Source: Trichobilharzia regenti
Lineage: Eukaryota; Platyhelminthes; Trematoda; Strigeidida; Schistosomatidae
Reading direction: 5' to 3'
DNA length: 64,000 nucleotides
Assembly (NCBI GenBank): GCA_944472135.2
Contig: CALYDD020000398.1
Coordinates: forward strand, 186,001 to 250,000
Shown here one piece after another: positions 13,006-24,439 of this stretch. The notes below the pieces were generated by a model that worked only from the letters and a program-made list of their open reading frames with translations, ran no database searches and was not told the origin of the DNA. The stretch's first letter is position 1. Every line of letters starts with the position of its first letter. Made by a program: the position numbers and the translations under genes.

Positions 13006-16000
13006 TGAGAGTGTGATGTATGTGAATACAATGTGTGAGGGTATTTCATTGTGTAGTTAAGAATGAGTGTCTTGTATTCATCCGTCAGACTTGTTGTTTA
13101 CGGCAGAATAAAATGAATTTACAGCAGCTTTCAACGAACTAGAATCCATAAGCTTTATTGTGCATACGTCAAAGATGATGAACCTATCTGTGTATACGAT
13201 GATCCAACTAAGAATATTGATTGATTTCAGGAAATCTACACTTCATCCTTAAGCATACAAAACATCGATACTTCGAGTTAAAGAAGCATTTGTAGAGCAG
13301 CTTGAAGTGAGATAGCTGCACAGCTGTGTTCTCTGCAGATTTTGGAATTGTTCACAAGCAGGAATCCAGTGGTGCCTGGTTCCAAGACCTTCAGATGGAG
13401 AGCTACTTTTTTGATAACGTCTGCTTCAGTACAAATCATTCTTAGTATAATATACAAGTCAAATTATCAGTCTTTCAACACAATATACACGCTGTCTCAC
13501 AGACGAAGGCAGTCCATTCTATATTTTTCTCCGTAGACATATATGCGCGTATAAATGACTTGTACAGAATATTCTTTGTTGTCTAATTATGAAAGTCTGT
13601 TCATATTCTATGAAACGTTTTGTATGAAGCCAGTGGAATCTGTGAGTTTGTGGATTTTTCCGATTTTCTCATCGCTTCTGTCCTTTCCAAAATCCGAATT
13701 GAAGTAGGATAAAGTGGTTTCTTTAGTCGATGAGAAAAAAATAATTGAAACTAAAATATTTCTAAACAATCCTTCATAGAATATTAATTTGTGTATATTC
13801 ACACCAGATCTAATTACTTTCACATGTATAAATTTGTCTGTGCATGTATTGTAATGGAGCTTTCACATGAAGTGGTTAACTCGTGTCATGAGTGTAGTGC
13901 TCCGTGTGGTATTGACTGAGCTCTATGGTGCTTACAGTTAGTTCTATCAATCCGATCATAGAAACCATGTTAATGGTCTCGTTTAGTCTGGTGTTATGTC
14001 ATAATTGTTAAACTAGATGTCTAGGACTTTTGCTGAAGATTTTGAACGGTGTTTTTACTCAGAAAACTAAATTCACACGTGAACATCACAGGTAGAACAC
14101 CTTATTTGTTGTTGGACACACTGACGCAATCGAAAGCTTGCACTGGTTACTGTTCAAATCCTGCCATCCCACAAAACTCGTCTTTCATTTCAGAATGTCT
14201 CAGCATTGAAAGCAGTTGAAGAGTGGATAGGTCAATAGGCCAGATGAGACAGTTCTATCCATTGAATAATTAACTCATGTTTATTTAGATCAATATGATG
14301 AATGAAATTACGCTTTATTGAGACAGTCTCATTATAAGAACGTGCTGTAAAGCTGTCTCCAGTTCTACCGTCACAAAGGATTGGTTTCTCTAATAGGCAT
14401 GTATGAAAATTTTAGCGAGAACAAGGACCGCAATGAGTACGCGAAATACGCCTAATTGCTAACTCAATCAGATATCATCCAACCAAAATACATTTGTTCT
14501 ATATGACCACATAGCCACCAAATACGGTACAGTTTGATAATGCAAGACTCAAGATATTTTTCAAAATCAGAAATATGGGGGAGTGATGTCAAAACAAGTT
14601 GTGGCACATCACGTGAGGCATTTGACATCAGTGACTCTGGAGTAATAACAGCCAGTTTCGTGATGTGGCCATAGGCGTATGTAACACGTATCCTATTCCA
14701 CTACTGATACTGATTTGAATGTTTCAACTAACTTTGAAATTATAATCCTTTTCCTCCTGGACTTCGATAATTGTTCTGACATTTGCATATCGTATGTTGA
14801 CTTGGTCCTAATTATTCGGCCTTGTTCCTGTTTAATGTCTGTGTTGCGCTAGTGCTTCTATTTGTGCTTCTGCGGTACATGGATGATGTGTTTCATCACG
14901 GTGTGTTTTTGTTCGCATGAATCAGCGTCATTTTGAGTTTTCACTGTCTGTGAGATTGGCTTCGTGTGTGATCCTTCCTGATGAAGTTTTGATCCCACGA
15001 TCTCAAGAATATTCTTCTTGGTATTAAGAACGTAGTGTACAACTGATGAATAGGTGGATTTCCTTAGCTGCTCAACAGTTCGATTCAGTATTTAGAACTA
15101 TCTAATCCCCTTGTCATGTCGATCAATAAGATTGCATGTCACCTTCTAAAGTCACTGCAGCAATCATACAACGCCTCAAGCTACTGAACATTCACTGTGA
15201 TCCAGGTGGAAATATCCACCCATAAATACACCGCCATACAAACATCCACAATGAGTCATTTCTCTTAGCTCAGTCTCGCTTTTTGTTTCAGTGGAGGTGA
15301 GTTGAGTTCAGTGAAGTGACTAAATCACTCTTAATAAAGTAAGATTTCATCCTCCGATCCATTAGTTTAAGTACAATCAATGAACATAAGCGATAACTAA
15401 TGACCTGATCGTCCAGAAAAGTAAACATATTATGAGACTGTGTTTCTCTTGACATATAAACATTTATTCAACAAAAACATACGCATATTGAGGTGGATCT
15501 CTGCCGTCTGCATGCAAACGGACTGTTTTAAGTGATGAGTGGGGATCGTAAAAGAGTGACATCCATGTCATGAAACGAATTGTGATATATGGCTATCTTT
15601 CAACATCATAAAGTTTGGTGAAGCTGAAATAACACAAATCAATTAGAGAAGGATGAAATGTCTCCGCGGAATGTCCTTGAATCAAATGTGGCAGGTGGTA
15701 CAACGATATCACTACTTCAAACTTAGATAGGAGAGGTTCTCGAATCACACCATAGGCTGAACACCTCAGTTCACATCTGCATGAACACACATGAATTCAT
15801 ACTATAAAAGTAGTAAAGTGTCGAATGTGACATCTACACATTCTCCTATCTTCCTCCGTCCTCCTCAGTTTGGACCACGATTGCCAACCATCTCTCTTCT
15901 GCTGCCCACACGATATTCCTCGTCTCACACTGAGGCGACCCTCTCGTTGCTTCTCATTTCGATTTCACTTGAACGACAGCCTGCAATGAGCGCGATGTCA

Positions 16001-17992
16001 TTCGTCTTCATCCTCAATGAAAGCTCTATCAGTCTCATTTCCTTTTACATTTTTGTTGGGCGATCAACGCTCGCCCTTTGCTTTCTTCCCATAGTTTGTC
16101 CTTAGTAATTACTTCTGGCCAGCCATTTGATCATCAGGATAGAACCAATAAGTGAGGGCAGCTGTTGATTGAATTCTGCAAAATATTGTTTGAAATCCTT
16201 TTCGTTACTCCTGGATCGTATACACAGATGGTCACATCATCATTGACGTATGCGACAGGGCTTATGTAATCGAGTTCGCTGGCAGCTGGTGTGAACACAC
16301 GTCAGAATAGTGTCCACTTTACAATTGAAAACATGTACGCGAAGAACTTGCACGTTTGGCACCATTGGCTCAGTTGTTTCAAAATAAATGTGAATGATCA
16401 AGGCATACATGAAACTCATATCGGAATTTCAGACTCAGTGAAATTTCCCCGAACTCGGATTTCGGAGTTGTACTGAGGAGTCGTCAGTGCGAGACAAAAC
16501 GCAAACTTTCCAAATGAAACTCTGAGCGCCATCTTGCATAGCTAGTGAGAGATCAATCTAAACTTATCACTGGCTGAATTCACGAGCATTTGTTGAGTCG
16601 AACGCACTCAGCCACATCACAGCCTTGTTCCACGATTATCTACAAGTTGTGATCGAAAGGTATAGCAGAACGTTGGATTGACAATTTTTTGTAAGTGGCG
16701 GAGGATCAGAAGATTCGTGAACACTCCCCGATGGTCTCTGTGTATAGGAAGTTTGTTTAATCTCTTATTCTATTGCAAAATAACTACAGACAATTAGGGG
16801 GTGTTTGGTGTATGAATGACAATCCAAATCAAGATGTTTATCCCCACCTTGTGCGTGTTTAAATGTATTTGCATATGTTTATGGTATACACGAAGTGAAT
16901 AACATGTAAAGGAATAATCATTCATGAGAACACTCTTGGGATATCGAATACAATATCAACGACTTATCAGGATGTCTCGAATGGCTTGTGGATTATGATC
17001 CCTTTTTATCCAATGGACTATGTGCCGTTGTTTTTATATTTTTATGTTGTTTGCCTTCTTGAAGCTTAAAACTTTTCTTCATCTCTGTTTGATCTCTGAT
17101 TTGAATGCTTGTCTCTGTGTTTGTGCAATGAATCATTTATGCGTTGTCTAAGAATATGATGTTGCTTTTGTTCATCAGGGATATTGCGAAAATGGACTGT
17201 TCGAGATATGTATTGGTGTGTGATGCTCGTATGGAGAATGTTTTTTATCCTGCCTTCACGGAAACATTCTACCTGTTTCTGTGGCTAGCCTGAGAGTTGA
17301 ATTTCGGTTTCACCTATGTCCATTCCGCAACAAAGTATTATGTTCTTACATTAACAAATTTCAAGATACAATTGACTAGCAGGTGAGAATCCACAACTTT
17401 ATAGAATTAGAAAATACCTTAAAGAATTTGCACAGATTTGCTAATTAGAAAACATAGAAGAATATAACAAATCAATATAAATATTTTTATATAGATAACA
17501 CCGACGGAAGTAGTGTCGTCTGTCAGACAATCCATGCACTTTGTTGTAAGATAGAACTTTTGACCTACTTTTGTAGGAGGGATTTCGTTGTGTTTATTAG
17601 GTAGTGGTTTATGGCAGCTGACGGTTTGCTTTCGTTTTCTCTGATAGTTTTGTTGCACCGCGATGTGAAGTAGATGGGTTTGAGTTTCTTTTACGATTAG
17701 AAAAGTCATCGTTACTGTTAACTACGCCTGTTGGAGATATCTTGATGTTGTGTCATTAGGGCCACAAGATACTCAAGTTAACTATCAAACCAGCAAACTA
17801 TTCGTACACTGCATTTATGATTGATCACATTCTAAATAGTGTATGTGTTTATGCATTTCACTCCACAGTTTTTCACGTTTCATGCAGTTTTACCCCTAGG
17901 AATCATGTAGATTCTGTCACGTTTTTACGGTGGGATGATTTTGTGTGATGAGTAACACTTCAGTACTGCTGGAGAGGGATCCCAAATATTGA
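12685..17992 (+). repeat. Right arm of the large inverted repeat
   Basis: The mirror of 2129-7037. It is about 400 bases longer, because 17157-17541 has no counterpart in the left arm. That extra block contains a degraded end of family A (a shared ATAAATATTTTTATATAGAT core) and the start of family B. Beyond 17992 the two flanks are unrelated: the left arm meets a TA run, while here family B simply continues. No coding gene is recognised in the arm. Confidence 0.92.
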
Positions 17993-18250
17993 CGTTGTGG
18001 TTGTAAGACATCCTTCTAATTACGACGTCGCATAAATGCAATTATTGAAGAGACGCCACTCATTCTTCAATATATCGCCACGATATTTCTTCCAGAATGT
18101 CTGCAGTAAGCATATAGTTCAGGAGACTGAAGTAGGACCGATCACTTATCACAGCTCCCTCCGGAATGCATCTGTTAGCGAGTATTTGACAGTTACTACG
18201 TGGATAAATTTCTGCAGATATTGAAAATATCTTTCTCCACAATGACAATT
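17993..18250 (+). repeat. Repeat family B, copy 2 (outer part)
   Basis: Continuation of family B beyond the end of the inverted repeat. It is alignable with about 10590-10760 through the TACGACGTCGCA block. Confidence 0.65.
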
Positions 18251-19839
18251 TCTACATCATCTTGAATTTCCTAGCTTTTCGTCCTCAAGTTAAGGTTCCA
18301 TTCATGTCTTTTGTAGGTGGTGCTATTTAGTGGTCTCTTTTGAGTGCATTTCCAGTACAATCTTCTTTCCTTTAGCTGTTTGTTTCGCTGCATGTCTGAG
18401 TTCCATGCATTTTAATCTTTCTAGAGTAAAAGCACCTGCTGATGATTGTCTAAGGACTATGAATGTTTGAAGACGAGCGTTTTTTAAGTTTTGACAACTA
18501 CCAATTATATCGAATGCAATGACTGCTATTTTCCAGATATTCTCTAACTAATTTTCCTTCAAGTTACATTCTCCTAAATATTATCATGCAATCTGCGTGA
18601 AAGCCAATTTCAGGCCCTGTCAATGTGTTTGATTCAGCATCTTGTAATCCGTATTTTGATTCTGTGGAAATTATGATTATGTGTAGGCAGAGAATCAAAT
18701 GTATCGCCACTTTGATGGATATTTGTCGGTATCTTTTTCTTTATAATCAGACTTTACGAGGAAATGCGAGACCCTAGAAATCGATTTGAAATTCGATATT
18801 GGAATCCATTATCGTGCGTACTCTCCATCATTTTTATTAGCTGTATTCATGATGTGATCATGTATGGTATGAACTTCAAGTGAACATTCTCTTTGAATAT
18901 TCACAACACTGTCTTTGAGATTTGTTTCGTTACAATTTTAGTCGTAATCGATGAATCAGTCATTTAATTTCGAGTCACCAAACGTTTTTACAACGACTAG
19001 TTGTAGTCAGAATCCCATCAACACATTCACCCGCTTTTTTTGAAGATCGGATAGTTACAGAGCTGAAAAAGAATGGCGAACGATGGGAAACTCTGTTTGA
19101 CAGAAAACTTGAAATCGAGCATCCACAAGGAAATTGAGTTGGGTTGGACAAACAATCTTCAATGGGTGTTGCTTGCCAGACTGACTCCTAAACGGAAACT
19201 GACCGAAAAGCTCCAGGTTGTGTTGTGTGAGTGTAACACAGAGTAGAGGATATGACGACTTAGAGTCTAGGTGATTGTGGTCAGTCGGACAGCCTGTTGA
19301 AGGAAAATTATGCAGAACCAGGTTGAAGGAATATCTGCCAGCGGGGCATTATGTTTCCCTCGGGATGTAAAAGGAAGAATAGTAGTGATAATAATAGCAG
19401 TAACTAAGCGCCTCTGCATCATGTATCCTTAGGCTTTATCCAATCAAGTTTCGAGTGATTATCATTTTGAGAGGAGTCTTCTACTTTCCATTGTATAATC
19501 TGTTGACTGAGTCGTTCCTCCTACTTTCGAATTGCACTAAATTGGACTTTGAAATCATGAATATGGGAGTCGGGGACAGTTTTGGGTTTGATGCGTATCT
19601 GCACGGTGTGATGTACGCAAAGTAAAATGAATCCACTTCTTACCACAATATTCGCATTGGCTTCTTTATTTCCCAAGGATTCATTCAGTATCTCAGTTTA
19701 AAGAGAAGCAGGTCAGCTTCATTTCATTTTTGATCTGATCGATTTTACTATGGTTCTTATATGTACGAAGTGATATTGAACATAGAACTGTCGGAAATCT
19801 AAGAGGATCTAGTATTTGCTTTCCTCCACGAGAAAACTC
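18251..19839. other. No gene recognised
   Basis: About 1.6 kb without a usable open frame or recognised domain. The distal part leads into the Penelope-like fragment and may include decayed 5' sequence of it, but I could not confirm any motif. Confidence 0.4.
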
Positions 19840-20870
19840 TTCATGGATGCTATCTCCAATAGTGCTCTTAATACGTTTAATCCTACTCCAAAATACGGTG
19901 GAGATATGTGGATGACACTTTCACGGTGTTAAAAGCAGAACATTTCTCTAGCTTCTTGACAAATATAAAATCACAAGTAGAGGGAATAAAATTTACATTT
20001 GAATCAGAAAATGAACTAGGAGAATAAGCTGTGTTCGATTGTTAGATAAGACGAAAATAAGGCAAACTACACACTAGTGTTTATGGAAAACCAACTCATT
20101 CTAATAGATACTCAGACTTTAATTCATCTCATCTTTTGACTGTTAAGGCAGGTTTAGTTAATTGTCTAACAAATCGAGCCATAGCACTGAGTAGCACATA
20201 AAAAGTACTAAATGACGAAGTAAAACAGAATAACTATGCTATAAAATTCATTTGGAAGATCAGTAAAGACCAAAGGAAAAATGAAAATAATGGTGAACTT
20301 ATTAATGACAACACAAACAAGAAGCAATATAATTCATCCACTGTTGTACCATATAAGGAAGGGACATCTGAGGCCCTACGTAGTATTCCTAATAAAGCAG
20401 AAATCAGGGTGGTATTCAGACCTACAAACTCATTCGGAGACAAGCTCTGTAGGTAAGAGGGACCTGTGGATCCAATTAAACAAAATAATATAATTTACAA
20501 AATACTCTGCAATGACTGTGAGGCCAACTACATAGGTCACCCTAGTGGGTCAGGGGTAGTCGGATTATCAGAACATCAGAATTTTCTAAGGTAAGAATGG
20601 TTGACCCTGAGAAGATAAGTAATTTAGAAAAAAGCTCAACAATTCCAATGCATGCATTAACACATAACCACACAATAGGGTGGGAGAGGGTTAAAAATCT
20701 AAAATGTAATATACCTAGGTGGAGATAGAGGTTGATTACGGAATCCTTATTTATCGAGTCTACACCCAACACATGCAACAGAAATGACTCAATGTAAATA
20801 CCAGAATTGTGGAAGATATTATTACCCCAGGTCAAATCAGAAGAGGATAATAAATAATATTAAAATTCTA
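19840..20870 (+). pseudogene. Penelope-like retroelement fragment (RT end plus GIY-YIG)
   Basis: The 3' half of a Penelope-like element polymerase, broken by stops and frameshifts. At 19902 the frame reads WRYVDDTFTVLKAE, the conserved catalytic box of Penelope-type reverse transcriptases, preceded by FNPTP. After it come IKFTFESENE and the conserved HTSVYGKPTHSNRY block. At about 20483 the frame reads IIYKILCNDC followed by NYIG, a good match to the start of the GIY-YIG endonuclease domain found C-terminal in this class. In-frame stops (for example just after ENELGE) show that it is dead. The 5' part of the RT is missing or unrecognisable. In schistosomes such elements are known, so the assignment to this class is firm but the family name is not. 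Confidence 0.85.
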
Positions 20871-20935
20871 TTTCAATTCAAATACAACATTCTAACAAAA
20901 AACTTATTCTATGACTATTAAAACACTTGTATTAT
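20862..20935 (+). repeat. Left copy of a direct repeat flanking a LINE fragment
   Basis: The block from TTAAAATTCTATTTCAATTC through ACATTCTAACAA to the ACTATTAAAACACT end recurs in diverged form at 21357-21442, immediately after the LINE fragment. It is much longer than a normal target-site duplication. Confidence 0.75.
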
Positions 20936-20972
20936 TGTATTATTATTATTATTATTGTATTATTGTATTGCC
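20930..20972. repeat. (ATT)n microsatellite
   Basis: A run of ATT/TATTG units between the left flanking repeat and the LINE fragment. Confidence 0.85.
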
Positions 20973-21356
20973 TTACTCCTACAATTTGTTAACTCCGGTA
21001 TTCTGCCTATTATTCTCTATTGTTTCCCCTTAGTTTTCAAACGGCTACTAAAGAAAGACTATACCTTATCACGCAGGATGTTAAACGTTGTCAGCAAGGT
21101 AGGCAACGTGCCACTTAACGAGCTTGTTAACATTCTAGTGGACTAGCACATGGACTCATGTGAAAAATGGGCAGAATCCACCTTATCTGACTCACAACAC
21201 CCTCTTCATTCACAACTCTCCCGTTGTATCTCTTCACGGAAAACCAGAATCCTGTATGGGAATCTATACGCTCGCACTGGTAAGTACAAAACCTCAACCA
21301 TACCCTACTTAGCTCATGTTCTGTGCGATAAAGAAAGCATCAGGCGTGAAACATAA
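20973..21356 (+). pseudogene. LINE (CR1/Jockey-like) C-terminal fragment
   Basis: The frame encodes a segment like the end of the reverse-transcriptase polyprotein of the longer LINE at 49.5-52.2 kb. Shared features are NSGILPIILYC (NSCILPILLYC there), LSRRMLN, the run HPLHSQLSRCISSxRTR (HPPNPQLSPCISSGRTR there), LYARTGKYK (LYARTSKYR) and IPYLAHVLCD (IAYLARILCD). One in-frame stop at 21144 separates two open pieces. It is a 5'-truncated, dead copy of that family. Confidence 0.75.
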
Positions 21357-21442
21357 TCTTAAAATTCTATTTCAATTCAAACACATTCAGACACAACATT
21401 CTAACAAGTAGCTTATTATGACTGTAAAAACACTCGTCCTTT
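21357..21442 (+). repeat. Right copy of a direct repeat flanking a LINE fragment
   Basis: Diverged partner of 20862-20935, with a short extra segment (CACATTCAGA) in the middle. Confidence 0.75.
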
Positions 21443-21579
21443 TTCCCATCTAACTGCAATTGATCAACAACACTCGTACTATTATCTCTGAATGTACATT
21501 ATCTCACATTGACTTTTCATCCAATATCTAATCGAGTCCACATATGTATATAAATGAAAGAATAAAAGTTGTGTGAACA

Positions 21580-21630
21580 ATTTGATATGAGTATGAGCAA
21601 AAGTTTGTGCTCGAAACGTCATCAGTTAAT
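21580..21630 (+). ncRNA. Hammerhead-like relic, possibly from a Penelope-type terminal repeat
   Basis: The segment holds a GAGCA/TGCTC stem with an 8-base loop, directly followed by GAAACGTC. Flanking TGAT and ATCA could form stem I. This is the arrangement of the minimal type I hammerheads reported in terminal repeats of Penelope-like elements, and such an element lies just upstream. The CTGANGA core is not intact: the 7 bases that should match it read ATGAGTA and leave one extra base before stem II, so activity is unlikely. Confidence 0.4.
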
Positions 21631-21639
21631 ATAACTGGA

Positions 21640-22170
21640 CAACACTGTGTGATTTATCAAAATAAAATCTTATCCATAATGGAGTTATACTCTACCACAG
21701 TGACCAAGTTTTATACTTATATCTCAAGTTGAAACTCAGCAACATTCAGTGTTTCGTAACTCCCAACTTCTGCCTCAATAAAACACACCGCCACTTCATT
21801 CTCGTCCCTTATGAATAACCATCATTACACAGACATGGTGGAATAGACAAATCAAATCCCGCTCCGCCCCCTACACATTGTGTCATCTGCACTCCATCAG
21901 CTGAATATAACCGTATTCAAATTTCATTTGAGGGACGGGTGGTCACGGACAGACAGATAGCGAAGTGACAACAAACGACACAGGGACATCACTGTGTAGG
22001 ATCAAAGTTTCATTTTATTCGCATAATTACTTGTGTATACACGTATGTCTTGTTTTCCAACCATTTGATTAGGTAGAATACTGCCACTATTCTCACCAAT
22101 GAAATATTCACAAACAAACACACACACCAAGGGGGGATTCATTTTCATACGATTCTGCCATTTGGAAAAA
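21640..22170. other. Upstream region of the candidate secreted-protein gene
   Basis: No open frame or domain. It leads into a TATA box at 22172 and may hold the upstream promoter of the exon at 22230. Confidence 0.35.
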
Positions 22171-22171
22171 G

Positions 22172-22179
22172 TATAAAAG
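22172..22179 (+). promoter_or_regulatory. TATA box (TATAAAAG)
   Basis: A consensus TATA box 58 bases before an ATG. A start site about 30 bases downstream would give a 5' leader of roughly 25-30 bases, short but plausible. Confidence 0.6.
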
Positions 22180-22229
22180 GAGTCAGTGTTCTTCGGTAGA
22201 ATTAACCAACCATCACAGGAAAATCAAAC

Positions 22230-22293
22230 ATGAAGACTATTTTCTGCTGCATTCTGTTCATATTCATCAGCTTGGTGGTGAATTCGGAAACAT
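22230..22293 (+). CDS. First exon of a candidate secreted protein
   Basis: From the ATG at 22230 the frame gives 21 codons and one extra base before a consensus donor (GTAAGT at 22294). The peptide starts MKT, has a hydrophobic core (FCCILFIFISLVV) and then a polar NSET, a textbook signal peptide with a likely cleavage site near its end. The intron would be phase 1, common in genes whose later exons encode secreted domains such as Kunitz inhibitors, but no downstream domain exon was found, so the family is unknown. A TATA box sits at the right distance. A Penelope-like fragment lies 660 bases downstream, in the presumed intron. Schistosomes have many short secreted proteins of this kind, including micro-exon genes, whose exons would be too short to find by eye. 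Confidence 0.55.
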
Positions 22294-22957
22294 GTAAGTG
22301 CTACACAAAGACTGTTTATATAATTTTTCCGATGTCATATGTTTATGTTGAACATTTAAACATTTCATTGTCGTGTTATTGAAGATTCTGGTGTTTTGAG
22401 ATTCACAGCAGAAATTTTGGTTGTGTAGATAGGGCTGGAGACCTATGTAAATGTATTTTCTAAGAATTGTCTGGGTGGCGTATTGAAACACTTTGTTTAA
22501 GGAATGAAACGAGATTGAAGACAAAATTTCTGTTTCATGTCGGTCCCAAGGATTTGTGACTCAGTGATAGAATGAGTATTCCATTGTAATATAGTTTCAT
22601 CCACGACACTGAACTATCCGTCTCTCTCCTCTGCGATACTTTGACATCTTAGAAATGGAAATAGAAGACAGATCAGTCCCACAGTCATTTCTTGAAATTT
22701 TGAGCATAGTGACTAGATCTCTTATCAATCTCTGCTTATTTTGTGTTTGATAAAACAGATTTCCATGTTAAGGCGTTATTTGAATTATAGATTGCTCAAA
22801 CTAAGGACCATACATTTGGCCTTCATCATAACATAATCCTAATTTAACTTTTCACTGGTTGACTAGATGTAGCTCTGTAGCAATAAACATTCCAATGTTC
22901 ACACTAATCAAAGTGTCAAGAAGCTAAAGATATACACACATATATAAACTCACTAGT
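22294..22957. other. Presumed intron of the candidate secreted-protein gene
   Basis: Starts with a good GTAAGT donor. No acceptor can be chosen with confidence. The 85-codon frame on the minus strand (22267-22524) shows no domain. Confidence 0.35.
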
Positions 22958-23405
22958 GGAGGTGTATTAAATTCACATTTGAATCCGAAAATGAACAATG
23001 AGAATTAGCTGTGTTGTTCTATTGTAAAATAAAACCAAAAGAAGAAGCAAAACTGCACACTAGTGTTTACAGAAAACCCACGCATTCTAATAGATATTAA
23101 TACTTTAATTAGCCTCTTCCGTTAACTGTTAAAGCAGGCTAATTAAAATGTCCATACAACCGAGCAGAAACACTAAATAGTACGAAAAATTGTACCCTTA
23201 TGATGAAAGAAAACAGAACGAAGGAGCGCTGATGCGAAAAAGCAATCCTATAAAATTCTTTGAGAAGATCAGTGAAAGCCAAAAATAAAATAAAAATAAT
23301 GGTGAAACTGGTAATGATAACATAAATAACAGTGAATATATGGCAACACCTGTTATAACATATACGAAGAGGACATCGAGACCCTATGCAGGATTCTGAA
23401 TAAAG
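22958..23405 (+). pseudogene. Second Penelope-like fragment
   Basis: A diverged copy of about 19985-20405, in the same orientation. It starts at the IKFTFESENE block (here with a frameshift), keeps CACACTAGTGTTTACAGAAA and CATTCTAATAGATATT, and ends at the NKA codons. It has frameshifts and stops throughout and lacks both the catalytic YVDD box and the GIY-YIG part. Confidence 0.75.
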
Positions 23406-24430
23406 CACTCGATAAGTGTTTCATTCTTCTTCTGGTTTACTGAACAACCCACTCTCACAGCTAAAGCATGGGTTGAACCAGCATATTACAAGGAGAGTAC
23501 AATGACTCTTCATCTATTCGATTGAATGTGCTCGAAGGAATTATGACTATTCACCGGGAAAATAACAAACTCCCGTGTATACTCCCCAGACTTCCAGCTA
23601 TTCTGTCACAGTTAGTGACTAAATCTGTCTTAAAGTCTGTCAAATTAGGGCACCTAAAGAATCGACAACAGCATATTTTGAGTTAAAGACACTGTAAAGA
23701 CTGTACTGTACTTTGTTCACTTTGTCAGTTGGTTCTAGTAAGTTGTTTTTAATTTTTTCTCATTTTTGTTGAATCTGTTTCAAATTGAATTATTTCGCTG
23801 CGGTAAAAGTCATTTGTTGAAAAGCTTTACTTATACTACTGAAAATATTGTAATACTTTGAATATGGTTAAGTGTAATGTAGTATACTCAGAAATCACAA
23901 CAGAATATCACTGATTAAATGATACTCATGTCACTGATGTCACCAAAAGACACCCCCACAACGACGATTATTTTCATTTAGTTTTTCATAACATAGAAAG
24001 ATACCTTATCGGCATTGTTACGCCTCTGAATATACTTGAGAGGTTTATAATTGTAAAAGTGAATTATTTGAAGGAGTCAGGTAATTGACCACAAACTGTT
24101 ATTCAAATTCATTTTTCACTCTGCACTGACAATGACAACTTCTCAACGTTAAACTGACAAGAATCAGATATAGATAAATCATCAAATTTGTGATAGTGAC
24201 TTGCTCGGTTTACTAGTCGAGCTGATCGAGAAGCAAGTTGTTCGAAACCCTTCATGACTCAGATTTTCGCCTTTTCCTTATTCCTCACTCCTCGCCTGCA
24301 TCGATAAAAGCCTGTTAGTTCCGTGTAAATATCTCCACGCAAAACCAATCTCCAGAAATTTAGATACACTTGTAGGGCTCACGACAAATGGGCAATTCAA
24401 TGAGAGAGATGAGAAGCCATGAGCATATTT
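23406..24430. other. No gene recognised
   Basis: No open frame of note and no recognised domain or RNA. Confidence 0.45.
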
Positions 24431-24439
24431 GCTAGTACT

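Noticed and set aside
2129..17992. Giant DNA transposon with long terminal inverted repeats
   Set aside because: No transposase domain, no target-site duplication, and one arm ends in a TA run while the other continues into more repeat.
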